From Hepsetus odoe (lineage: Eukaryota; Chordata; Actinopteri; Characiformes; Hepsetidae), in contig CM029370.1 of NCBI GenBank assembly GCA_017165825.1, forward strand, positions 20,840,555 through 20,904,554: 64,000 nt of DNA, read 5' to 3'. Shown here one piece after another: positions 34,010-47,077 of the stretch; position 1 is the first letter of the stretch, and each line of letters starts with the position of its first letter. The notes beneath the pieces are model-generated. The model was not told the DNA's origin, did no database searches, and saw only the letters and a list, made by a program, of their open reading frames with translations. A program made the translations under genes and the position numbers.

Positions 34010-35175
34010 TCTATATGAAAGAGAAAACACTGAAATTCAAATAATTATTACTTTAAGATGTAAACAGTCTTTCAGAGAGTGGACTGATGATGGGAACCAG
34101 ACATCTAAAGACTTTCCTAGCTCTGAAAACTACCTCTGAAGGTTATTATATGAACTAGTTTTGAATATGGTGCCTGTGTTTTACAATAGTTCTGAGAAAG
34201 TTATGTCCCAAAATGTGGTCCTTAAAATCCATTTGAAGCAAAGAGGATGCTGTGGGCATTTTAAGGCTAAAGATTACCCATTTTATTTTCAGGTCTACCA
34301 TTTTTTGTTTTTACCATTATCAACAAAAAACACACATTTGTTCGATGTCTGAACTGGATAACAATTCAAATGGCCATATTAGCCTTTAGTGTTGTGACCC
34401 CAGTATCCAGAAATCAGAATTGAAAAGTTTCTCTATAATTAACAATTTCTCATCAAACCACTCTTATTGAATGTATTGAATGTGTTTTGTTATGCTGTGC
34501 AAAAAAATAAAGGAAAACATTTCATCATTCTATTTTTTACTCATGTCATCAGAATCAGATACAGCAGATCAAATTTATTTCATTCATAGATGTTAAATAA
34601 GTACATGAGCTGGATTTAAACTTGAAAACATTAACCAAGTAGCAAGAAGGTTACAGGGATCTGATGCAGCCATTGCTCTCTTCCCAGAGAATTCTTTTCT
34701 GCCAGTGGATGGTGAAGGCATCATTCCTGGACATGACTGAGTTCCTTATCATTGTTTATGTCCCAGACGTGTCTGCTTGTTGTCCAATTTCAGGGGCTAG
34801 AGTTCATGTCTTTGTTTGTTTGTTTTAAGGATGAAGCAAGAGAGGGCATGCTTCTTCTAGCTGAGATGATTAGGACACCTACACAAGAACAAACAACGAT
34901 GAAACACTTCTCTGAATCATATATATATGTATATATATATATATTGTTTGTTCATTTGTTTTGGGGTTTTTTTGTGACACTCAATGTCCAAAAGTTTAGA
35001 AAGCTTCTTTAATGAAGGCTTCAGGGTAGAGAGTTAAATCTGTAAATTGTAAATTCTAAACTTTTTTATTGGTTTCTTCACCAGTCTGCTGTTGCAGTTT
35101 CCACTCATGGTTACGCTTCTCTATTGAAATAAAGCAAATCATGTCTCTGCAGGACAGCAGAGGGCAGGTTAGAGC
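34010..35175 (-). other. pgf: 3' flank and probable 3' UTR of pgf
   Basis: No coding frame of interest. A minus-strand AATAAA (TTTATT near 34,575) is the most likely pgf poly(A) signal, which gives a 3' UTR of about 0.6 kb. A short (TA)n run lies at 34,919-34,945. Confidence 0.45.
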
Positions 35176-38100
35176 TTACATGCCACAGCTTTCTGTCTTC
35201 TTTCCCCGCTTCTTTTTTCTTCTTTTGTGTGGACCACTTAACCTCTGTCTGCAATGGCAGAAACAATCATCCACTAACTTGGCTGGATTAGACAGCATAA
35301 AAATTAAAGATTAAAAACCTTTTTACCTTGCATGATTCCGTTTGGGTCTAAAGATAAAGTAAAAGAGCATTTTATCACAACAATATCACAGCAGTAAGGG
35401 TCAATAATAGCACAAATGAGTTTGTCAAAAATAAATAAATAAAATCCACTCCTACCTTAGCAGCAGCTGATCAGCCAAGACATGTTTGGTGTCTAAAATG
35501 TGCCTCTTCAGTTTAGTGTCAGAGGCAGACTTGGCTAATGAACACTTAAAGTCAATAATTCCCTAAAAAATTTAGCTAAATGTATATCACAGCCTATTGA
35601 ATACATGCTTTACACAGCTCATTAAGGTGGCTCACATTTATTGATGTTTAGAATACAATATGACTAACTGTGAGAAATAAAAATGAATAAAACTAGAGTA
35701 GCAGGCAGCCATTTCAGACAACAGGACTGTTAATTATCACAAAAACTGATCCTTTATCAGCACTGATAGATGAAGTAGATGGAGAAAACAGATCCTATAG
35801 CATTCAGCTTCACTGTGCTCAGACCTATAGCTCACAGTAAGTCATAATGCATCCTAAATCACATTGATAAGTCTGCACCAGCTTAAAGGGCTGGACGTGG
35901 ATAGATTGGGCTGAAAGGTTTGGTGATGTTTGTACAGAAGAGATTGGGGGAATTCAAGTTAAATTCTGGAATCAAATCTTGTTTTTTCAACATACTACTT
36001 GTTCAAGGAGCAGCTTGGTATCCGTACCTGCACTCACAGGAGTGGTGCTCTAAAAATGAAAGCTGCACAAGCTGCCTGGTCCTGTGTGCTGGACTTATCC
36101 TCAGCAGCTGAAAATAAATCAGAGAAGCGTAGAATGCAGATGTATTAGATACTGTGGGTACTGCGGGTTTTCCTAAACAGTTATGTAATGTGAGGCTAAC
36201 AGTTAATTCTGTTTTTCCTAAACTGATGAATGCTACTTTGGTCAAGTTACTCATTGGTATAATGAGCAATAACCCCATTCAGCTTATTACATATGCATTG
36301 CTGTAGGTAGTAGCAATATAGTATTCCACATATAGATGTCCCACTTATACATTGTTTCTATAACTGCTGTGATTGTGGACTTGAGCTTTTAAAAGTACAG
36401 TGTTTCTACCAAATTCTGCTGTGACCTAATAACCATGATAAAAATGGTACCTGTATTGAGATATTGCGTGTGATGGTAGGGAAGCATTCCAGTTTCTCAT
36501 CATTACAACAGCCAGCGCAGCGCTGTAGTGGCACACAACCAGGAGTAAATATGTGCTCTACACCACTTGGGTACTCCAGCTCCACCGCCACCATCTTCTC
36601 CAATGAGCGACACAAGCTTCGACCCCACACCTCATGAAACAGCATCACTACAATAACAGTTCCAGTATTTTTACAGCTGGACTTTCAAAAGTGTCTGCTG
36701 AATATTTCACATCGCTGTGCAGGAGTTCTCCAATGCCCTTACACAGTTTGAAGTATTTCCTGCCCCAGCACATCTGATCAAACGTATCATATTGATGGGC
36801 CATTTAAAAAAAATATAATACTACAATACTCATGATACACAGTATGAATGACATTATCTGTTTTAGAGGTAGAGGAATAAACAGGAACAATACAGCACAG
36901 CACAGTAATTAATAAAGCAAATATTTAAGAATTGGTTGAAAAACGAAACAAATTGTAAAAATAAAACAGTAAATTCAGATGGTCTATGTTTTCCTGATAC
37001 TGATTCTCATTAAATTAATTTAAGAAAAAAAAAATAATAAAACTAAAATTCACAAGAAAGCAATATTTTAATAGGAACAAAAACTAAAACCAATCATCCA
37101 GAACTTTTCTGGAACAGAAACATTATTATATTATTGGGAAATTTGTCACCACTTAATAAAGGTATAATTTTTGTTCCATGCAGTTTTCAACTAAATGTCT
37201 GGATCAGCTCCAGCCTATGTGTGTAAATAAGGCATTGCCAATAAAAACACAGCACTGGAAACATCATTTAATTCTATTAAGCCTGCTATTACCATAATCT
37301 GTTTAGTAACAACTGAGTTGTAACACGTTTTGGAACATTATACTGGGGTAGTTGAAAAAATTGGTTCTTCATGGAGCATATTGGAGTAAGGACAATTTAA
37401 AAATATGAAGGGAAAAAACCTTTGGACTAAAGCTGAGAACCTATAACGAAAAAAGAATGTGTTGCAATTTTAAAGACAATCAAATGCTTAATTATTATAG
37501 TGCTTACCGAACTGACATGTTTCAGCTATAATAATTATTAATAATAATATTAACTTTACCTTCAGAGTGGGGTTCACTGAGGGAGGATGAGACCTACAAC
37601 AACAACAAAAAAGAACTTCGTTGACGATATCATGTTTATTTTCGTAGTTTTGTGTGCATGAACTTTGACTCATGGAGGCGGTGTATCTCTGTGGAAAGTA
37701 GGAGCACTCAATGGAGATAATAAGGATAAATTATGCAGAAAGGGGAGGGGACAACCTCCTGAACAATGTCAGATTGCTGATTATCTTTGTGCACTGAACC
37801 AAGTCTGACTCAAGGGTTCCCAGTATTGAGCAGCAGATACATTTGGCTCGCATCCATTGTCAGGAGGATTTGAGAACAAACATGTAGAAAGTGTAAACTA
37901 ATTAGGGCAAGTGAGCACTCAATCCGCTATAAGTGAGGGGCATTAAGGGGTTGCATCTAACATTAGCTGGAGGACGTGCAAATCCCCAGCCACACTCTGA
38001 AAAGAACCCTGGGATCCATGCCATAAAAGAGCTAAACTGGTCTACACTTCATATATTTTCATGGCAAGACAGGATTTAAACAGAAAAACATACTTTTTAA

Positions 38101-38864
38101 CTCCTTGGCTGTGCCTTGAGTGGTGGAATGCAGCCCTGACAATACCCAGATCCACATCATGGTTCTGAAGTGTTTACTATAGGCTACAGGAAGTAATAAC
38201 CATCAGTCACTTAAACAACATCAAAATCTTGTGCCAGCGAGTGAATATTTATATTGTGGTCAGAACCACATTGGGTAAACAATAAAAAAATGATGACATA
38301 TGAAATGTAATATTATCTGTGAGGTTTTGAGAAATGTTTGCCTTTTTGAACCCAGACCCCATTTTAGACTGCATGATGTCCATTTACACCAAACAACACC
38401 AAGCTTTAAGAGCCGAGATATAAAGAGAGCAGTGCTAAGTTATAATATAATAGGCTGGTATTAAGTGACAGATGTGATGTTGATTCTGCAATGAGTTCAG
38501 CTTTCACATGCATGAGACTATTTGCAAACTTTTATTTTAATAATGATCATTTTTAGGTTTTTGGAACATTCAGCAGCCTAGATCAAGAAGTGAAGAGACA
38601 TTTTTATAAATGCAAATGATAAACTCACCACAAAGTTTTGTGAAGTTACTTTAAGATTGCATGAAATTCCAAAGTGGCAATGAATTAATGAATTACTACT
38701 AAACTGAGGAATTGACCATTGAGGTAACTAATGAAATCAATAAATTAAACCAAGATTTTAATTACAGACAGTAAGAAGTATCTGGTATAAATTGGTACCT
38801 GTGTATTTGGAAAGTAGAGCACCACCGTAGCGAGGATCTGTGCCATTCCAACCAAACCGTTCAT
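35176..38864 (-). CDS. pgf: placenta growth factor, VEGF family (5 coding exons)
   Basis: Exons: 38864-38799 (signal peptide, MNGLVGMAQILATVVLYF), 37593-37560, 36647-36451, 36107-36028, 35248-35176. Total 149 aa, the length of human PlGF-1. The third exon is 197 bases, the classic VEGF-family size, and carries the cystine-knot core: FHEVWGRSLCR, EHIFTPGC, RCAGCCNDEKLEC. HHSCECR follows in the fourth exon. The last exon encodes a very basic heparin-binding tail (HKRRKKKRGKK) and ends ESCGM. An N-glycosylation site is at NIS just before the fourth exon. The protein is secreted, dimeric and signals through VEGFR1. WGRS and EHIF favour pgf over vegfa; this is supported by human 14q24.3 synteny. 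Confidence 0.93.
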
Positions 38865-39671
38865 GTCTAATCGTGCATTAGATCTCTCCCAAAGCTGTGG
38901 TGAAAGAGGTGAAAGGGCGAGCATCGTGGGTCAGTCTCAGACTGGAGAACTACGTGTAGCTCTCCATCATACACACTTTACATCCAGACCACCAATAGCA
39001 CAATGAAGCAGGGCACGGGTCGCCAGCCCTGAAACACACATCAGAGTTCATCTGCACCCTCCTGACTGGAGCTGAGTGAGACCAAGCCCTCATCCCGGAC
39101 CCCCCACAGAGCCCCCAGGCCAAGCCTTCTCCTGCAGCCAATAATCCATTTATCGGAGTCTGAGCTGAATCACTGAAGTACATTCTCCGTCAGCAGTGAA
39201 ATACACATTTCAAAGTCGGTAGCTTGCAGACACCTGGAAAACAGTATTAACCCATTGAATCCCACTGACTAAAATAATGTTTTGGGAGTTAGACTTGTTA
39301 ATATGTTTTCTAGTAAGGTAAGTTTACTATTACATTAAATTGTCCTCATTTTTGGCCATTGAATCTGGTCCCAATACTGATACAAGATATTTACTTTACT
39401 CTTGCAGTTGAAAAAAAAGACTGAACTTTTTGCATGTTTGCAAGTGTGTTTCTCAAGCGTGCAAAAAATACTGTGGGAGCTCAATAAATGTCCCAGATCC
39501 AAGCAATATCCAACTACGTATCACATAGAACTGCTGTGATAAACTGTTCATCTATCCATTCTATGAACATATTCACTTACTCTGGTCAACAGGTCATCGG
39601 TTCAGCTGCCGCAAGAAGAAAATATACGCTGAACTATTATGCATGCAAGAAAACAAGGACACAAAAAGGAG

Positions 39672-39910
39672 CAGTAGAGGTCTAGTGTTCAGGGACTAGA
39701 ATCAGAAGGTCATGGGTTTGAAACCCAGACCAGTAGGTTGCTCTGAGATACTCCTGAGCAAGGAACTGTCCCTATCACTGCTCCCCGGGCACTGGATATG
39801 GTTACCATCTGCTGCATGTGTGTATGGTGGAAATGCAGAGGAAGCATTTTGTTGTGGTGCACTGTGTGCTGTGCAGTGTTTCACAATGACAATTAGTCAC
39901 TTTCACTTCA
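39672..39910 (+). mobile_element. tRNA-headed SINE, type A
   Basis: Degraded head ('gtagaggtctagtgttcagg'), 'gggtttgaaacccagacc', 'actgctccccgggcact' and tail 'cacaatgacaattagtcac'. Confidence 0.8.
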
Positions 39911-40129
39911 AAAGGAATGCCCTCCAGCATGCTCACTATTATGTCATTATATTGTCTATTTAAAGAATATATACATGGTTTACTGTTTATCATTTTAGTT
40001 CTTCTCTTGTGTAATTTGGTCTTATTGATTACAGATGAAACGGTTGATTCTGTAGTTTCCCTACAAAGAAAAATGCTGATTGTTCTTAAATGTTTTCATA
40101 TTCACATTGTTGTCACAATGTGGATGCTT

Positions 40130-40340
40130 TACAGTGAGGATTTGATTGCATTCAGCCACAAAACCATTACTGACCTAATGTTGGATAATCAGTTCTGGAT
40201 TGCAAACCCAATTGCAAGTCATCCCAAAGGCATTAAATAAAGCTCCTGAGAATGCAATTCCACTGCTCCACAGCATAGTGCGGGAAATTTAACCTCCTGT
40301 TACTGATGCTAAGTTTGAGCTTGACCTTAAACTTGAGTTC
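40130..40340 (+). repeat. dispersed DNA repeat, copy 1
   Basis: 'gaggatttgattgcattcag', 'actgctccacagcatag' and similar blocks are shared in order with 51,895-52,110. This is a familiar teleost dispersed element, probably from a DNA transposon, but its class is uncertain. Confidence 0.55.
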
Positions 40341-42473
40341 AACTGGTCCAGTGTCTCATTCTATTTTGAATGCTTTTAAATGGAGATTATTTATGTAAAT
40401 GAACCTTGATCAGTAATGGATGCACAGTAAAGAAGCTTGATTGAATGACACGAATGGGTTTCTGGATAGTTCTGGAAATATTGGGCACTATAATAGGTTT
40501 CCTGTTATAGGTTTTATTTGATTTCAGCACTGCAGAATAAGTAGGCTGGTTGTCTCCAAATAAAATGTAGCTGTTTGTTGTGAACTGTCAGATTATATGC
40601 AATTATATGCAAATGTAATTTGTCACTTTAGATTTTGAATGTGCCGTTTTCATAATGTGAAGTTGTTGTGGCTAATCCACCCTTTCACAGAATTTCTCAG
40701 TGATGGATTCCAGTTTACTTCCAAAAGTCCACTCACTTCCAATTACTCCTTTTCCTGTGAAGGATTGTGAAGGATTATCGCCATCACCCATATCTGTGTT
40801 GCCATGTTAAGCATTGGCTTCTCTTCTCCCACTTGTTTTCTCAAATGGAAAATTCTTGTGGTACCACAGATACAAAAACTAACAATCTTAGTGAATTTCA
40901 AGAACGTGGAAGGAGTGCAACTCACTGACATTTCAAAGCATTGGAGAAGCTGCAAGGTGATAAGGAGGCTCTGCATTTGTCAGGAAGCATATACAGATTG
41001 ATTAGGAATGTAAACAACCAGAAGGAAATAGGTACTCTTCACCCTAAAGCAAATTTAAGAGACATAGTAAAAAGCTTGGAATAAGAAAGGAACTCAAACC
41101 TTGCCATGACTCCATCAAGATCAAATAAAAGTGCCTCTATGGATTAGGTTCTTTTAATTACTAAACAAGACAGATACCCATTTTCATTATTTGTGACACC
41201 CAAAGAGCTGAAACAGTGTCAGTCAGGGTCTCATTGTGATCTGAATGTACCTGTAAACTGACACATTTTAACCAACCAAACACTGGACTGGAAGTGCACT
41301 CTTTTATTAACAGGGAAGAGAAAGACGGCCTTGTGTGATTGATGCTGACAGTGAAGCATTCTGACAGGAAGGGGCCCAGCTTTGAATTCTCTTTGTGTAT
41401 TTTAACCAGTTTGTATCTGCAACATCATGGCACAGCTTTGGGGCTTTTTGGCAATTAGACTCAGGAATTGCCCTGCACTGCGATCAAAGCAAAAAACATA
41501 AGAGAAGAAAACACTACAAGTTGCTTTATCAGATATAGATTGAGACTCTAGATAGAACAGGTGCCAACTGTGACTCCTTTTATTTTAGCCTCAAATAAAC
41601 AGCAGATTAGCAGACCAGAGTGTGTGTCTATTATAATATTTATAATCATATATATGTATTCAAATTTATGTAATACATTTTTTATATTTCTTATAGTGAC
41701 ATTTTAAAATTCCAGCAGCTACATACATCTACTCCAATATGACCAGTATTTATAACAGTTGCTTTAAATAATTCCATGTTCTTATTATAATTTACTTCTT
41801 TTGCTGGATAAAAAGAAGCATCAGTAAGTGACAGATCAAAAGGTAACTCTTTAGGTCAGTTATTTATTGCAAAAGGTTTGTGTGACACGCTTCTTAACAA
41901 TTTAATGATTTGGTCCCAAAAAGTGTCCCAAAAGTGCCAGCAAAGCAAGCAAACTTTGAAAATCTATTAACAGTCTGAAAACTTAAGATTTTTAGAAGAC
42001 AAAGAAAACCTCAAGGAATGGAGTAGGAATGTTTTTTATTAATATGTACAAGTGAGCCAATGTCTTTTTCTGTTAATTTCAATGGCATTTGTATCATAAA
42101 TAAATTAAGTATGATTAACTGCCCTTGAGGCAATGCAATGAACAAAGAAAACAAAAGTGTTATATCACTTCCCTTACCTGCTATCTCTACAGAACTCGTG
42201 TAATTTCACTGTAAAGTAGTTATTTAGTAAGTGGGACACATAAGCTAAGAAGCTTATGTTTAGAACATTTTATACAGTCTGAAATACATGAAATGATGTG
42301 TCACAGTTTGCTCTCTTAAAGGAGTTTACTGTGCTAATTTCTGCCCCCTAGTGCTTCTTTCACAAATTAACTTCCATTGCCAGATATTTTGGAGAGATGA
42401 ATCACACACAGATTAGTAGGCAATGATTTTGATGCGTTAACCAAAACACAGCAGGTGACAGATAGTTTGTGGA

Positions 42474-45400
42474 TTATTTCTCGGTAGAGAAAGCCCTCTT
42501 CATGAGTGGTGGGGGTGTCTTTCCAGGGTCATATAGTATTTCAGGTGCAGGGCTGCTGAGGGAGCACCAGTCAGGAATGCGGCCTGTTTGGTTGTAGTAG
42601 TCTCTGGACACAGATCGACTACCCAAGATATCCTGAAGTGCTCCAAATATAGCCCCTGTACATTTGGACAAAGAAAATTTTAAATGAATGGTTATCAATC
42701 TTAAACCCATGCTAAAAGTTCATGCTCAATGGATCTCCTCACTCACCTCCCAACCAAGCAGTACAGTTGGGTTTTGCTGGTGGACTGTGAATGCGAAAGC
42801 TCTTCGTAGCAAGAGCATCACAGTATTTGGGCTTCTCTACCAGTAAACGGATCTCAGCGAGGAGGCGGTGAAGAAAGCCAGGCAGCATAGATGTTCCACC
42901 AATCACCACCAAATTTTCTGACAGAACCTTTCGTGTGTCAATAGGGCACTGGCAGGAAATAATCAACCAACATTTCAGGTATGATTACATTATCCTAATT
43001 TACAAAATACAGATGAATTGCCTGCATTTTAGGTTCAGCGTTAATGGTGTTTTTTTTTTTGTTTTTACCTTAACAAGTGTGTCAAGCAATAGTGTAGCAA
43101 TAGACTTTTCTTCATTGTCCTGTTCAAAAAGTATCTCCGCTACAGAGTCTCTGGAAGACAGTTTAGGGAATTTGACAAGAGGTAAACAATATTCCTCTTT
43201 CTAGCAGTATATATTCAATGAAAATGTTCATTAAAATTTACTTCAGATTACAGTGCAAGTACAATATTAAAAGGAAAGAATGAGGTCTAGAAATCAAAAG
43301 ACTGAACATGAAACCTTGATTTTTTTTTTTTTTATAATTACTGTTCTACCTAATTGACCCTTTAATATGGAGAATCTTCTCTCCATCCAAAGGATAATCA
43401 ACATCAGGTGGAGGAGCAGGTCTCTAATGAAAGAAAAACAACAATGCATTGCTTAGAAATTGTAGTATGAATAGCAAAAATGTATAGATATGGCTCTGAA
43501 TCACCATGTAAACACTGAGCATACCTCCGCAGTTCCATCCATGTTGAACTTTGCCTCCTGTAGTTTCAAACCTCTCTGCAAGTCACTGACAAAACATGTT
43601 CTAACTAATTACGGAAAAAAGAAATGGAAAGTAAATTAGGCAAACATATATACAGGCACATCATTTTACAACTTTATAAATTCATTTTTTTTTGCACTGA
43701 CCTTTGATATCTTCCACAACATCTTCTGAGATGGAACCTGAAATATACAAAAGTGATGTAAAACAAAGTGTAGATTTCACTGACTTTTGTGACTGCACAC
43801 TAGTAGAACCTGGCTTTTTTCATAAATTAATACTTGTATGCTACCTGAGCTATGCACAATCATAACAGCAACACTCTTATACAAGGATCAACCATGTTAA
43901 CAACTGATAGGTTAAGGGAACGGGCAGATCAAATATACACTTCGTGGTAACAATTTCCCTTAATGGCAATGGCCTCTCTCAGTAGGATTATGTGCCCTGC
44001 AACACTGCAAAAATTCTTCAGAAATCCTTTGCAGAACATGACAAAGAGGTGTTGACTTGGTTTCCCAATTCTCCTTATCTCTGCTTAATCAGCTGTGGGA
44101 AGTTCTAAACAAATTAGTCCGATCAACAGAGGCCCCATCTCCCAGCTTACAGGACCGAAAGGCTCTGCTGCAAATAACTTTGATACCACAGCACAACGTC
44201 AGGGGTCAGAGTCCATACTTTATAAATACTAAGAGTTTTGGTCAATAGGAAACCTACACAGTTTCCCTATACATGAATTTTTTGGGGGCAAGCCACCACA
44301 CTATCAGAGCTAATTAGATATTTTGATTTTTTCATCACTATTTAAAATAAACAACGTCTTACTTCAATGTAGAGCTTCAGAGCAATGGTTTGCTTAACCC
44401 TCCTTGCCCTTTTCTTTCTCACAAGCATAATGACAACTAATCTATGTTCTTTAAACAACCCTGTCAACTTTGGAGACTCAATTCTTCAAATAAATTAGTT
44501 GCAAGTATGTAATGGACCTAGCTTGTAAGGATAAACAGAATTTGGTTAGGATACAGCTGGGCTGTACATACATACATGCCTCAGCCCATTAGATATAATC
44601 ACAAATACAATATACTTCTGTCTACACAGTAGCAGATAGGTGGTTTGAATGTTGTGGCTGATGTGTTGTTTCCTATACATACAAGAAAGTAGTGGGTGGT
44701 AAACTTGGGCTGTGTGAATGAATAACCTGACTTATTTCACAGTGGAGCAAGAAGGAAAAGTAGGCCAGCAGCAGCATTCATAATTCATGGCTGTAAAAGG
44801 TTCAGATCCCTGCAGTTTGACAGAGGCCTGCAGTATGCCTTAAGGACTTATTGATTACGCAATAATTTATTTAAAAGAAAAATATTATTATTAAAGAAAA
44901 ATAAATGGCCACAAAACTACATTAATGTAAAACATAGTTCTATAGCTGACAGGTGTAGAAGCAATGTAGCTTGGTAATTACTGCACCTCATCAGAACTTT
45001 ACCTATAACAGTGGGTAAGCTATGGCCAGTGCCTGAGTCTGTGTCCACTGTGCACTGCTCCGTCAGCAGACTATCCAGTTCTCTAAACAAAAGTGGTAAA
45101 AACAATGTTACATTTTTTTTTTTTTTACACATTTAATGCATGTTTCTTGTTCATAGATGTGCTGTTAGAAGGCCAGTTCTCTAGGAGTCTTATAATGTTC
45201 CTCATTTTCCTTTCTTTTCTTCAAAAACTGAACTGAGTATTGTCATAAAGTGACATTATTTTACAGCAATGTGCATTTACATCAGTGAGTGTAAACCCAT
45301 TACAGCTTCATGTGATAAACTGTGCAACTATACTGAAAACTAAGGTTGCTAGTCCTACATAGAACACTGGATCTATTCATAAAGTTTATACTGCTCACCA

Positions 45401-46985
45401 CTGTCTCCATTAAAAAAAAACTTGAGTTAATGTGTGTATGTATAAAACAAAAGCCCTTTTCACCAGTTATTCCGCCTGACTTACTTGTGAATGGCCTTTC
45501 CAGCCATTGGCAAGGCCTCCCAGGTAGACAGTATGGGGATTCCTTCATAAACCAAATGAATATTAAGGCAAAAATATTCCCATTTCTCAATTATTCATCA
45601 GATCCATGATCATTCTCACAATTTTGAAGCATGATAATACTGAAAAAGTACAACAGCTTTCCTAGAAGTACCAAAAAAGAAAGAACAAAGCAAACATATA
45701 TACAAAAAGGCACTGTCATTACTTGATGGTGCATTTAAGAAACATAACACTAAAGTGCATTTACACTTACAGTACTATGCAAAAGTCTTCACCCCATTTC
45801 CTCATATTTACAAAAATTGTATTTTATGTTTGTCTTATTGTTGGCATCTTAGTTTAAAGATTAAAGAAATGGGAAGTCTGAATGCTATGAAACCTTTAAA
45901 GTCTATTTCAAACATCAATTTTTGCATGCAAAATATGTAAAAAGGATACTGGCAGCACCAAAGTTTCGGTATATCCACAATCCATGACAAGTGCTGAGTT
46001 GATACCCAAAGTCATAATGGACATTAGATGGCTGGGAGCAAAGAGGACTGATGGAACCTAATAATATAAACAAATATATACAATGACATAAATTATGTGA
46101 ACTGCAGGCTAGAAGATGCATACAATCAATGAGAGCAAAAACTATTCAATTTTAAAGGTTTTTCAAAACCTTGTTACCTCAAAGTGCTTGAAGAAGACCT
46201 TGGAAAGTGTTTCTCTGAAGTGTGAAGGGCAGAGGATAGATTCAATGATAACCACTCTCCGGTCACGAGGATTCACAAGCAAATGCCTGTAGAGATAGAC
46301 CGTTCCTGAGTACTATTTTGGCAAAGTGCCTAAGATAACGTTCATCTCAACATACTGAGAAGAGGAGGAACATGTGCCTCCAAAACACATTATATATGAC
46401 AAGTTATCAAGTAGCAGGAAAAAAATAAATAATGGGGCAATGGACCATGCATCTCCCACCTGAAGTACAACATATGAATGAAGTCCTTAAGGTTGGTGTA
46501 CAGCTCATCTGTGTTTATGTTGTACTGCACCACTTTGATAGGCTGAAATATATAAGATGCAAGTTGTATTGTTAGTGAATTTATAAGGAAAGTGCCTCTT
46601 CCCCTTCATTAGTCTTGAGGTTACTCACATGCTGAAGTCCAGGGCGCTGGATCTCACTAGGGATGATAAATCTGGGTCCACTCTCCCCAGCAAAGCCACA
46701 TCTGTAAATGACATGAACAGGTATGTGTGTAATTATATATTATATATCCATCCATCCATCTTCTGCCGCTTGTCCCAAACGGGGTCGCAGGGGGAGTGCT
46801 GGCGTCCAAACCAGCTCACACAGGGCGGTGACAGGAGACGCATCCTGGACAGGTAGCCAGCCCATCGCAGGGAGGAGCGGGACGGGGCCGGCACCTTGCT
46901 CAAGGGTACCTCAGGGCAACCCACTGGGAAGGGGTTCGAACCCCCAATCCTCCGATCATGTGGCCGACACCCTAACCACTAGGCC

Positions 46986-47077
<92 letters not shown>

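Larger units (their letters stand above)
38870..42473. other. pgf upstream region and pgf-actr10 intergenic DNA
   Basis: No gene was found. 38,880-39,180 is GC-richer and may hold pgf 5' sequence. A SINE lies at 39,672 and a Tc1-like or other DNA repeat at 40,135. The rest is AT-rich. A minus AATAAA (TTTATT near 42,034) fits an actr10 3' UTR of about 0.45 kb. Confidence 0.45.
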
